Source of the DNA: an uncultured Sulfolobales archaeon
GTDB lineage: Archaea; Thermoproteota; Thermoprotei_A; Sulfolobales; NBVN01
Reading direction: 5' to 3'
Assembly (NCBI GenBank): GCA_938083005.1
Contig: CALKCU010000014.1
Coordinates: 1-49,073 of the forward strand
DNA: 49,073 nt
Both the position numbers and the translations under genes were made by a program. Below, one piece after another: positions 16,808 through 24,963 of the stretch. Every line of letters starts with the position of its first letter. Positions within the stretch are counted from its first letter, which is position 1. The notes under the pieces were generated by a model. The model saw only the letters and a list, made by a program, of their open reading frames with translations, ran no database searches and was not told the origin of the DNA.

Positions 16808-19042
16808 GTGACTGGGCTGGAGCGGGATATGCCTAGGTACAAGACGGTCGAGCAGATACAGACGATAATGGGGAACATAGAGCAGATCAGGAACATAGGG
16901 ATAATAGCGCACGTGGACCACGGAAAGACGACCACGTCGGACCTCCTCTTGGCAGCCGCCGGGATAATCTCGATGAAGATCGCCGGCGAGGCGCTAGCCC
17001 TCGACTACCTCGACGTAGAGCAGAGGAGGGGGATCACGGTGAAAGCCGCCAACATCAGCCTATACCACGAGTACGGTGGTAGGCCTTACGTCATAAACCT
17101 GATCGACACTCCGGGTCACGTGGACTTCAGCGGCAAGGTGACGAGGTCCCTGAGAGTCCTCGATGGCGCTCTCGTCGTCGTCGACGCGGTCGAGGGAGTA
17201 ATGACCCAGACCGAGACCGTCCTGAGGCAGGCTCTCGAGGAGAGAGTGAGGCCGATACTCTTCATAAACAAGGTCGACAGGCTCATAAGGGAGCTGAAGT
17301 TCAGCGCGCAGGAGGTTCAGCAAAGGTTCGTGGAGATAATCAAGACCATGAACTCCCTACTGGCCGAGTACGCGGAGCCTGAGTTCAGGGAGAAGTGGGT
17401 CTTCGACCCAGCCAAGGGCACGGTGATCTTCGGGGCGGCCAGGGACAAGTGGGGGATAACGGTCCCGATAGCCCAGAAGAGAGGGATAAGGTTCAGCGAC
17501 GTCGTAGGAGCCTACGAGAAGGGGAAGGAGGGAGTCGAGGAGCTGGTCAAGACCGCGCCCCTGCACGAGGCGATACTCGACACGGTCATAAAGTTTGTCC
17601 CGAACCCTAGGGAGGCCCAGAGCTACAGGGTACCGAAGATATGGAGGGGCGTCCTGGATAGCGACGTCGGGAAGGCTATGATGAACGCCGATCCGTCGGG
17701 TCCGCTCGTCTACTTCATAAACGACATGAGGGTCGACCCGCACGCCGGCCTCGTAGCGACCGGCAGGGTGTTCTCGGGAACCTTAAGGGCTGGCGAGGAG
17801 ATATGGCTTCTCACGTCCAGGGCTAAGGGGAGGATACTTCAGGTGAGCCTCTACATGGGCCCGATCAGAGAGGTGGTAGAGAGCGTGACCGCGGGCAACA
17901 TCGCCGCCACGCTAGGGCTCGAGATGGCGAGAGCTGGCGAGACGGTGGTCCGGATAGCGTACAAGGACTCGGTGGCCCCGTTCGAGAGGCTGAGATACGT
18001 CTCCGAGCCCGTCGTTACCATGGCCGTAGAGCCGAAGAAGACTGCTGACCTGCCGAAGCTCGTGGAGGCCCTAAGGAAGCTCAGCATAGAGGACCCGAAC
18101 ATTCTAGTGAAGATAAACGAGGAGACCGGCGAGTACCTGATCTCCGGGATGGGTCCGCTACACCTAGAGATAGCCCTGACGTTCCTGAAGGAGAACTACG
18201 GGGTGGAGGTGGACACTTCTCCGCCCCTGGTCGTCTACAGAGAGACCTGTAGAGCTTCCTCGCAGGTGATGGAGGGTAAGTCCCCCAACAAGCACAACAG
18301 GCTCTACATAAGCGTGGAGCCTCTCAACGAGGAGACCGTAAGGCTGATCCAGCAGGGCGTGGTGGTGGAGGACATGGACGCTCGGGAGAGAGCGAGGATT
18401 CTGAGGGACCAGGCTGACTGGGACTACGACGAGGCCAGGAGGATATGGGCCATAGACGAGAACATAAACGTTTTCGTAGACAGAACTGCGGGAGTGCAGT
18501 ACCTCAGGGAGGTCAGAGACACGATAATACAGGGCTACAGGCTTGCTATGAAGGAGGGACCTCTAGCCATGGAGCCTGTCAGGGGAGTGAAGGTTGTGCT
18601 ACACGACGCCGTCATACACGAGGACCCGGCGCACCGGGGTCCGGCGCAGCTCTACCCAGCCACTAGGAACCCCATTTACGCCGGGATACTGACGGCCAGG
18701 CCAACCCTCCTGGAGCCCATCCAGAAGCTCGACGTCAGGGTACCCGCGGACCTGATAAGCGCCGTCATAAGCGTAGTCTCCCGGAGGCGAGGCAAGGTGA
18801 TGGACGTCGTCTACACGTCCCCGACCTCGGCTAGGGTTATAGCAGAGCTACCGATCGCGGAGTCCATGGACCTGGCAAGCGAGCTCAGGAGCGCGACGGC
18901 CGGGAGGGCCTTCTGGGGCACCGAGTTCAGCAAGTGGCTCCCGGTACCCGAGCAGCTGCTGCCGACAGTGATCAGGTCCATAAGGACCAGGAAGGGCTTG
19001 CCTCCCGAGCCTCCGAGGCCCGAGGACTTCATGCCCACTTAG
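16808..19042 (+). CDS. fusA: translation elongation factor 2 (aEF-2)
   Basis: GTPase that drives ribosomal translocation. The 744 residues show G1 [14 protein letters not shown], switch motif [10 protein letters not shown]3 DTPGHVDF, G4 FINKVDR, and domains II-V. The modified diphthamide residue should be H609 in [13 protein letters not shown], confirming an archaeal/eukaryotic-type factor rather than EF-G. Two starts are possible: the GTG at 16808, matching leaderless initiation from GCTTATTAGG, or the ATG at 16829, which has GGAG a few bases upstream and gives the usual archaeal N-terminus MPRYKTVEQ. Followed 28 bases later by a GPN GTPase. Confidence 0.95.
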   Translation: MTGLERDMPRYKTVEQIQTIMGNIEQIRNIGIIAHVDHGKTTTSDLLLAAAGIISMKIAGEALALDYLDVEQRRGITVKAANISLYHEYGGRPYVINLIDTPGHVDFSGKVTRSLRVLDGALVVVDAVEGVMTQTETVLRQALEERVRPILFINKVDRLIRELKFSAQEVQQRFVEIIKTMNSLLAEYAEPEFREKWVFDPAKGTVIFGAARDKWGITVPIAQKRGIRFSDVVGAYEKGKEGVEELVKTAPLHEAILDTVIKFVPNPREAQSYRVPKIWRGVLDSDVGKAMMNADPSGPLVYFINDMRVDPHAGLVATGRVFSGTLRAGEEIWLLTSRAKGRILQVSLYMGPIREVVESVTAGNIAATLGLEMARAGETVVRIAYKDSVAPFERLRYVSEPVVTMAVEPKKTADLPKLVEALRKLSIEDPNILVKINEETGEYLISGMGPLHLEIALTFLKENYGVEVDTSPPLVVYRETCRASSQVMEGKSPNKHNRLYISVEPLNEETVRLIQQGVVVEDMDARERARILRDQADWDYDEARRIWAIDENINVFVDRTAGVQYLREVRDTIIQGYRLAMKEGPLAMEPVRGVKVVLHDAVIHEDPAHRGPAQLYPATRNPIYAGILTARPTLLEPIQKLDVRVPADLISAVISVVSRRRGKVMDVVYTSPTSARVIAELPIAESMDLASELRSATAGRAFWGTEFSKWLPVPEQLLPTVIRSIRTRKGLPPEPPRPEDFMPT

Positions 19043-19070
19043 CTCCAGTCTCAGTTGGTACGCTAGGGGT

Positions 19071-19841
19071 ATGCCGAGACCCTCGGTAGTCTTTATAGGT
19101 CCAGCGGGATCGGGGAAGACTCTGCTGACCTGGGCTCTCGGAAGATGGCTCGAGCGGGAGATGGGCCTCTCAGTGAACTACGTAAACCTGGACCCCTCGG
19201 TCGAGTACCTGCCGTACGAGCCGTCGTTCGACTGCAGGACCCTCGTCAGAGCGCGCGAGGTCATGGAGAAGGAGGGGCTCGGCCCCAACGCGGCCATAGT
19301 CAAAGCAGTCGAGATCCTTGCCGAGAAAGTCGAGGAGCTCCGCGAAGCCTTCGCGGAACTACGGGGGGACTACGTTCTGGTCGATACCCCGGGACAGATG
19401 GAGATAGTTCTCTTCAGACCCTCGGGAGTCAAGCTAATGCGAGTGGTGAGGGAGGCATCACTCCCGATAGGGGTCTTTCTACTCGACTCGACCCTCGGTA
19501 GACACGAAGCCAACGCGGCCATCTCGGTCCTCTTGGCGACGGTCGCTCAACTGAGGCTGGAGGTACCGGTAGTCCCGGTGCTTAGCAAGGCGGACGCCGC
19601 CGGTATCCGCGGGGGACTGGTATCTCACAGCATGCACCTCGAGGTCGACGAGGTGGTGAGGAGCCTGAGCGAGAGCGACCTGGGAGCGTTGTCCGAGATG
19701 CTCTCGGAGTCCATGACCTTGGTCAAGAAGTATCTGAAGTCCGGGAGGCTGATCGCGGTCTCCTCGGTGACGGGGGAGGGGCTGGAGGAGCTCTACAAGG
19801 TGCTTCACGAAGTCTTCTGCGCGTGCGGAGACCTCACGTAG
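19071..19841 (+). CDS. GPN-loop GTPase
   Basis: A 256-residue homodimeric GTPase of the XAB1/GPN family. It shows P-loop FIGPAGSGKTLLTWALG, the family-defining Gly-Pro-Asn insert in GLGPNAAIVKA, G3 VDTPGQMEI, and G4 VPVLSKADA. Eukaryotic relatives help assemble RNA polymerases; the archaeal role is unsettled. ATG start 28 bases after EF-2, so probably in one operon with it. The PTPS-like gene follows. Confidence 0.85.
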   Translation: MPRPSVVFIGPAGSGKTLLTWALGRWLEREMGLSVNYVNLDPSVEYLPYEPSFDCRTLVRAREVMEKEGLGPNAAIVKAVEILAEKVEELREAFAELRGDYVLVDTPGQMEIVLFRPSGVKLMRVVREASLPIGVFLLDSTLGRHEANAAISVLLATVAQLRLEVPVVPVLSKADAAGIRGGLVSHSMHLEVDEVVRSLSESDLGALSEMLSESMTLVKKYLKSGRLIAVSSVTGEGLEELYKVLHEVFCACGDLT

Positions 19842-19885
19842 GGCTGGCTATATTCCCGCTGGTCGGGGCTTTCAGCGGGGGCCTC

Positions 19886-20242
19886 GTGAGATACAGGGTC
19901 TGCGTGTCTGGGGTCTTTAGCGCCGCCCACGCGATAAGGTCCCACGGGGGCTCCGGGAGGCGCCTGCACGGCCACGACTTCAGAACTAGAGCCTGCGCCA
20001 GAGAAGAGGCTCTCCGCGGAGGGAACATCGCGGTAGACCTGGAGGTCCTCGAGTCGGCTCTCAAGGGGGTCCTGGAGAGCCTGGATCACAGGTACCTGAA
20101 CGAGGAGCTAGGAGTCGAAGACCTCTCTATGGAGTACCTGGCTCGGTACGTCCTGGAGAGGCTCAGAGAACTGGTACCGGGAGTGGATACGGTCGAGGTG
20201 TGCGCTGGAGAGGGGAGGTACTGCGTAGAGGTGTCGGAGTAG
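19886..20242 (+). CDS. 6-pyruvoyltetrahydropterin synthase/QueD-like protein
   Basis: A 118-residue T-fold protein. The three zinc histidines are visible (H15 in FSAAHAIR, H28 and H30 in RLHGHDF), with LDHRYLNE and the C-terminal CAGEGRY containing the substrate-binding Glu. The catalytic cysteine of QueD (C-x3-HGH) or of mammalian PTPS (C-x5-HGH) is absent: the loop reads RSHGGSGRRLHGH. C37 lies after the HGH, in an unusual place. The frame opens at 19823 inside the GPN gene; I chose the GTG at 19886 because GCTATATTCC (19847-19856) stands 30-39 bases upstream and the fold starts there. Pterin, archaeosine or folate roles are open. Confidence 0.75.
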   Translation: MRYRVCVSGVFSAAHAIRSHGGSGRRLHGHDFRTRACAREEALRGGNIAVDLEVLESALKGVLESLDHRYLNEELGVEDLSMEYLARYVLERLRELVPGVDTVEVCAGEGRYCVEVSE

Positions 20243-20352
20243 GGCCTCGGGCCATCGTTTCGTTTGAGAGAGCTTGCAAGTCCTCGCTGGTGACCGCGAA
20301 GGGAGAGTGGTGTTCCGGTTGCTCCATCTCTTCAACAAGACAATGGTCCGGG

Positions 20353-20362
20353 CTTTTTAATG
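20353..20362 (+). promoter_or_regulatory. TATA box of the MoxR-DUF58 operon
   Basis: CTTTTTAATG, about 30 bases before the ATG at 20388. The five following genes overlap one another or lie within a few bases, so this is probably the promoter of the whole operon. Confidence 0.5.
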
Positions 20363-20387
20363 TCCTCGCGAATAGAACGCGGATAGC

Positions 20388-20906
20388 ATGCCGGAAATCC
20401 CGAGATACTTCCCCCTGCCGGACCTCGGGGCGAACGTCACCGCGCCCTGGGTAGAGAACCTCAGCACTGTGGTTAACAGGACCTCCTCACCCCCTCTTCT
20501 GCGGTCTACCCTAACGCTGTTTGAGCCCCTAGCAATCCCCCTGGTAGTGCTGGCGGCGAGCGTGCTAGTAGCGATAACGCTCCTCCTACTACTGACCGTG
20601 TGGTACGGCAGAGAGATCCCAGCGCCCGTGAGGTACCTTACGATCACGAGGAGGCGGCCGGAAGGCCTTCCGGTAGAGCTCTTCGAGTATGCGTACGCTG
20701 GAATGAAGCTCGTCCTGAGGGGGTATTACCTGAGGCTCAGGGAGGCGCTGGGGTGCAAGAGGTGTACCCCGAGGGAGCTGGCAACGATGTCCGGCAGGTG
20801 GGAGCTCGAGAAGTTCGCTAAACTCTACGAAGACGTGGTCTACGGGTCCAAGGAGGCGGGCCCCGAGAGCGAGGAGATCCTGGCGAGGCTCGATGGTGCC
20901 CTCTAG
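20388..20906 (+). CDS. membrane protein with C-terminal DUF4129-like domain
   Basis: A 172-residue protein: an outer N-terminal stretch (1-45), one membrane segment (about 48-72, LAIPLVVLAASVLVAITLLL), and a cytoplasmic domain with CTPRELA and AKLYEDVVYG, the hallmark of DUF4129. Such domains occur in MoxR-DUF58 operons across archaea and bacteria, sometimes fused to transglutaminase-like domains, which are absent here. First gene of the operon; its end overlaps the next start by 14 bases. Confidence 0.7.
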   Translation: MPEIPRYFPLPDLGANVTAPWVENLSTVVNRTSSPPLLRSTLTLFEPLAIPLVVLAASVLVAITLLLLLTVWYGREIPAPVRYLTITRRRPEGLPVELFEYAYAGMKLVLRGYYLRLREALGCKRCTPRELATMSGRWELEKFAKLYEDVVYGSKEAGPESEEILARLDGAL

Positions 20907-21852
20907 GGTACTGGCACTGTCTCTAGTCGCACTGTGGCTCGCTCTTCTCTCAACGGCGCAAATACCCCTAGTGCAGTCCCTAATGGGGGACCCCCCGTCT
21001 CTCCATAACAGGGGCGATGGAGGGCTATCGGAGCTCCTATCAGCGATGACCGTTTACAGGAGGGTCAAGGTGATCGCGAACCTTGACGACCTCTGGCAGT
21101 ACGATCCGGGCTCCTCGGTCCTGGTCCTCTCGGGTCTCGACTCTCCCCCTGCGGAGCGCGAGGTTCTCCAGGCCCTGAGGTGGGTCGAGAGCGGGGGCAA
21201 GATTCTCGTGCTAGACGAGTACGAGACCCCGAAGCCCCTCCTCGCTAGGCTCGGAGCGAGCTTCGGACCGCTGGTTGCGGAGATATCTGTCGGAGAGTGC
21301 CGCGTGGGTGGTAGCGAATACCAAGTTCTCTTCAACGTATACAGGGGGGTCGACGGGGGGACCCCGATCTGCTGGGTCGGCGGCACACCGGTAGCTGCTC
21401 AGGTCTCTCTCGGGAGCGGTAGTGTGGTAGTTCTCGGGGACTCTAGCCTGTTGATCAACGAGCTCATGAGGTCCAGGTACAGGCAGGCCCATCTCTTGCT
21501 AGCCCTGGCGTTACTGGACCGAGGCACGGTCGTCTTCTACGAGGGCGGGCGGAGGACGGCCGTGGCCCTGTTCTCGCCCGGCGTGCTCGTGAAGGTTCCC
21601 TACTATCTGGGCAGGCTCGCCAGCTACGCCCTGCTCGAGGACTCTCCGGCTGGCGCCGTCAGGCTCGTGGCGGTCGGGCTACTGATCCTCGCTCTGACCT
21701 CCCCGAGGTCCCTGGAGGCGCTGGCCGAGCTACAAAGGCACGTATCGCGGTACAAGTACGGAAGGAGGAGAGAGGGGCGTCCCGCGGTAGACGCGCTGTT
21801 TAAGGGCTCGGTCAGGGCGTGGATAGAGTGGGTGGAGAGGCTTGGAAGATAG
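20893..21852 (+). CDS. DUF4350-type membrane protein
   Basis: 319 residues: an N-terminal membrane helix (RVLALSLVALWLALLS), a GATase-like DUF4350 domain (VLVLSGLDSPPAEREVL, GGKILVLDEYE, VVVLGDSSLLINE) and a second membrane helix near 255-275. DUF4350 proteins accompany DUF4129, MoxR and DUF58 in many genomes; their role is unknown, perhaps in assembling a surface structure. ATG start inside the preceding gene; its end overlaps moxR by 11 bases, so translation is coupled. Confidence 0.7.
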   Translation: MVPSRVLALSLVALWLALLSTAQIPLVQSLMGDPPSLHNRGDGGLSELLSAMTVYRRVKVIANLDDLWQYDPGSSVLVLSGLDSPPAEREVLQALRWVESGGKILVLDEYETPKPLLARLGASFGPLVAEISVGECRVGGSEYQVLFNVYRGVDGGTPICWVGGTPVAAQVSLGSGSVVVLGDSSLLINELMRSRYRQAHLLLALALLDRGTVVFYEGGRRTAVALFSPGVLVKVPYYLGRLASYALLEDSPAGAVRLVAVGLLILALTSPRSLEALAELQRHVSRYKYGRRREGRPAVDALFKGSVRAWIEWVERLGR

Positions 21853-22783
21853 GGTAAGAGCGCTCTCCGAAGCCGTAAGGAGGGTCGTCGGCGAGGTCGA
21901 GAGGAAGATCGTGGGGAAAAGGAGGGAGATAGAGCTCATCCTCGCGACGCTGCTGTCCGAGGGTCACGTGCTCCTGGAGGGAGTCCCGGGAGTCGCGAAG
22001 ACCCTCCTCGCCAAGACCGTTGCCAGCGCTCTGGGCTTGAGGTTCAAGAGGGTGCAGTCCACCCCCGATATGCTGCCCTCCGACATCATAGGCGTGATGG
22101 TCTACGACCCCAGGACTTCCGACTTCAGCTTCAGGAGGGGTCCCGTGTTCACCAACGTGCTCTTCGTCGACGAGATCAACAGGGCCCCTCCGAAGACCCA
22201 GTCTGCCCTCCTCGAGGCAATGCAGGAGAGGCAGGTGACCGTCGAGGGAGTCAGCCACAGCCTTCCCAGACCCTTCCTGGTGATAGCCACCATGAACCCC
22301 ATAGAGACGGAGGGCACGTTCCCCATGTCGGAGGCCCAGGTGGACAGGTTCCTGGCCAAGGTAGAGATAGGCTACCCCTCCGCAAGCGAGACGGTCGCGA
22401 TCCTCGATAGGTACTACGAGATCACGTCGGAGCCCGTGAAGCCCGTCCTCGAGCCTAGCGACGTGACGACTCTCATAGAGATCGTCAAGGAGGTGAGCGT
22501 CGACCAGAACGTCAAGAAGTACATCTCCGCCATAGTCCAGGCCACCAGGGAGCACCCCATGGTCAAGCTGGGGGCGTCGCCGAGGGGAGCCATAGCCATG
22601 TACCTCCTCTCCAAGGCCGTAGCCGTAATGAGGGGGAGAGACTACGTGACCCCGGACGACGTTAAGTACGTGGCCCAGCCGGCGCTATCCCACAGGCTGA
22701 TCCTGAGGACCGAGGCCAGGATCTCCGGGGTGAGGGCGGAGAACGTGGTAGCCGACGCGCTGGAGAGGGTGGAGGTTCCCTGA
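21842..22783 (+). CDS. MoxR-family AAA+ ATPase
   Basis: A 313-residue chaperone-like ATPase. Walker A is LLEGVPGVAKTLLA, Walker B is NVLFVDEINRAPP, followed by QSALLEAMQERQVTVEG and the sensor IATMNPIETEGTFPMSEAQ, all typical of MoxR. MoxR proteins are thought to mature partner proteins with von Willebrand-like domains, here the DUF58 protein that follows. TTG start, overlapping the DUF4350 gene. Confidence 0.9.
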   Translation: MEDRVRALSEAVRRVVGEVERKIVGKRREIELILATLLSEGHVLLEGVPGVAKTLLAKTVASALGLRFKRVQSTPDMLPSDIIGVMVYDPRTSDFSFRRGPVFTNVLFVDEINRAPPKTQSALLEAMQERQVTVEGVSHSLPRPFLVIATMNPIETEGTFPMSEAQVDRFLAKVEIGYPSASETVAILDRYYEITSEPVKPVLEPSDVTTLIEIVKEVSVDQNVKKYISAIVQATREHPMVKLGASPRGAIAMYLLSKAVAVMRGRDYVTPDDVKYVAQPALSHRLILRTEARISGVRAENVVADALERVEVP

Positions 22784-22785
22784 GG

Positions 22786-24042
22786 CTGACCCTCAGAGGC
22801 TTCTCGACAGTCCTCGCGACGCTCGCGCTACTGCTCCTGGGCTTCAGAACGGAGAACGTGGTAGTCGTATCGCTCGCACTATCGATGCTCCTGCTCGTAT
22901 ACTACGACTACTCCCGTCTATCGGAGCTCGAGAGCCTCGCCGGGAGCATATCGGTGACCCGCGAGAGCCCGGGGATAGTCTCGGAGCTCGAGAGCGCGGA
23001 GATCCGAGTGCTCGTCGAGAACCCCAGCGGCAGGGACGTGCCGCTGGCCGAGGTGGTGGACCACCTGCCGAGGTCTCTAGCCCCGGTGGGGAGACCCGGG
23101 GCATCGATGGTGCTCCCGAGGGGCTCCGCGGCGGCCTTCTCCTACTCGGTGAGGCCTCTGCTGCCAGGAGCCCACGTCATGAGGAGCCTCGAAGTGCGCG
23201 TCTACGGTCCCCTCGGGTTCTTCGTAACCCGGAGGACGGTCTCCAGCACCACCGCGATCACGGTCTTGCCGTACTACAGCGAGGCGGTGATGCCTCTGAA
23301 GAGCGTCGAGAGGCTCTGGGGCCTGGTGATCCGGGGCAAGGCCACCGGAGGCATGTTCGACCTGGCAGACCTCCGGGAGTACGTCCCCGGGGACGACTAC
23401 AGGAAGATAGTCTGGAAGGCCTTCGCGCGGACCGGGAGGGTGTACGTCAGGGAGGATTTCGGTGAGGTCGCGGCTAGGGTCCTCGTGATGCTGGACCTCA
23501 GAGCGTGGGACTGGACCCTGGGGGAGTCACCTAATACCCTGGCTTCCGTGGAGCTGAGGGCCCTGAGATCGATAGTCCAGGGGTTGGCGAGGTACGGAGT
23601 CCCCCTGGACGTGGCCGTGTGCTGCGGCAGCGCGGTCAAGGTGGTAAGGGGGGTTACCGAGGACGTCGCGAGGGCCCTGGCCGACGTGTTCTCGTACGTG
23701 GAGCCCTACTGCCGCTGCGAGCTACACATGGACGCGTTTGCCTCCGCTCCCCTATACATGGGGAGGTCTACCAGCGACTACGCCGCGGCTCTCCTCATCA
23801 CGAACCCCATCTCGCTAGCCGCCGAGAGCCCGGCTAGGTTCTTCGAGCTCTCCAGCGCCTTCGGGGGCAGGCTCAGGGTCCTGGTGCCCAGGTTCGACTA
23901 CGAGCTCTACGTAGACCGAGAGGGGCTGCGGAGGCTGTACAGAATCGCCTCCGACCTCCTCGAGAGAGCGGGAGGAGCCCTGGAGGTGCTCGAGGAGAGC
24001 CTGTTCGTGCGACCGATCGAGGGGACCCGGAGGTGGGGGTAG
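22786..24042 (+). CDS. DUF58 membrane protein, probable CTG start
   Basis: The DUF58 signature is plain: GMFDLADLREYVPGDDYRK, then VWKAFARTGRVYVREDF. The nearest standard start, GTG at 22858, would cut off a first membrane helix that is open in frame upstream (RGFSTVLATLALLLLGF). No ATG, GTG or TTG precedes that helix, but GGAGGT (22771-22776) stands nine bases before the CTG at 22786, which I take as the start (418 residues, two N-terminal helices as usual for the family). The rest is a cytoplasmic vWA-like domain, the supposed MoxR client. Confidence 0.7.
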   Translation: MTLRGFSTVLATLALLLLGFRTENVVVVSLALSMLLLVYYDYSRLSELESLAGSISVTRESPGIVSELESAEIRVLVENPSGRDVPLAEVVDHLPRSLAPVGRPGASMVLPRGSAAAFSYSVRPLLPGAHVMRSLEVRVYGPLGFFVTRRTVSSTTAITVLPYYSEAVMPLKSVERLWGLVIRGKATGGMFDLADLREYVPGDDYRKIVWKAFARTGRVYVREDFGEVAARVLVMLDLRAWDWTLGESPNTLASVELRALRSIVQGLARYGVPLDVAVCCGSAVKVVRGVTEDVARALADVFSYVEPYCRCELHMDAFASAPLYMGRSTSDYAAALLITNPISLAAESPARFFELSSAFGGRLRVLVPRFDYELYVDREGLRRLYRIASDLLERAGGALEVLEESLFVRPIEGTRRWG

Positions 24043-24698
24043 CGGAGTACGCGCTCTACCTGGCCGTCATGCCCCCCTCGCTTCTGCTCACCCGCCTGGT
24101 GCGGCGCGACCTCGTCTCGGTCTCCGCGGCCGCTCTGGCGGCGTACTACGCGTCTGCGGGGAGCGTGGGCCCCTCGGTGCTCTCAGCCCTGACCGTAGTG
24201 CTCTACCCTCTGGTCAGGATGGCCCTCACCGGCCCGGGCGGGGATAGGAGAGCGGTCTCGGTGAAGCTCAGGCACACGTGGGTCTCTCTAGCCGTGCTCT
24301 GCTCCTCGATCCCGATAGCCTACATAGCCCTGGGAGCGGCCCTCTACCTGTCGCCGCCCGAAGCCGTGCCGTTGGCCATAGTCGCGGTCCTCTCGCTGCA
24401 CGCTCTAGTCGGCGTGGTGATCTCCGGGAGGCTGTCGATCCTAGTCCACCCCGGGCTATGGAGAGCGCTGAACCTGGAGGTCCTCGAGAGGGCCCTGTGG
24501 AGAGTCGGCGTTCTGCTGGGAGCGGCCATCATGATGGCCAACGTAGTCGTGCACGGAGTCCTCGGGCTAGCCCTTATGCTCGCGTTCGTCGCCTCGGTGC
24601 TCGTCTCCAATAGGCTCGGGAGACCCGCCTCCGGCATCCTCGTGAGCGCGGTGGTGTGCGCGGGAGCCGCGGTGGTGTACATCGTTGGCTACCTGTAG
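24033..24698 (+). CDS. polytopic membrane protein, last gene of MoxR operon
   Basis: 221 residues with about six or seven membrane helices (for example WVSLAVLCSSIPIAYIALG, ILVSAVVCAGAAVVYIVGYL). No motif I recognise. The GTG start overlaps the DUF58 gene by ten bases, so it belongs to the operon. It may anchor or export whatever this system assembles. Confidence 0.65.
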   Translation: MGVAEYALYLAVMPPSLLLTRLVRRDLVSVSAAALAAYYASAGSVGPSVLSALTVVLYPLVRMALTGPGGDRRAVSVKLRHTWVSLAVLCSSIPIAYIALGAALYLSPPEAVPLAIVAVLSLHALVGVVISGRLSILVHPGLWRALNLEVLERALWRVGVLLGAAIMMANVVVHGVLGLALMLAFVASVLVSNRLGRPASGILVSAVVCAGAAVVYIVGYL

Positions 24699-24756
24699 CC
24701 GCTGTCGCGCAGCTACCGAGCAGTAGCTGCGCCGAAAGCCGTCGAGGCGGAGCGCT

Positions 24757-24830
24757 GCGGTGATGCACCCCGCATCGGGCGCCTCATGGTGTGTCCACTC
24801 GGCTAGCTACTTAGGAACCGCTGTTAAGCC
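24757..24830 (+). repeat. diverged intergenic element, copy A
   Basis: Two blocks recur at 44691-44808. Block 1 (24757-24785, containing CCCGCATCGGGCG) differs from copy B at about four of 29 bases. Block 2 (24815-24830, TAGGAACCGCTGTTA and an AT-rich end) differs at one of 15 bases. The blocks are 15 bases apart at the start of GGCTAGCTAC here but about 62 apart in copy B. CCCG-CAT-CGGG can form a small hairpin. It may be a promoter-linked or RNA element; no coding sense. Confidence 0.5.
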
Positions 24831-24896
24831 CCCCACTCCACGGCAGCAGCGCCGGGAGCCAGGTTTGCAATGGGACGCTGGTGATCGTTCCACAAG

Positions 24897-24905
24897 GCTT
24901 AAATC
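24897..24905 (+). promoter_or_regulatory. TATA box of ABC importer genes
   Basis: GCTTAAATC. Predicted transcription start near 24926, upstream of the binding-protein gene. Confidence 0.45.
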
Positions 24906-24963
24906 GGTCGTCGACCTCTCGACAGGGTGACGGTGGACGAGGGCGTCCCGCCTGGCAGCCCTG

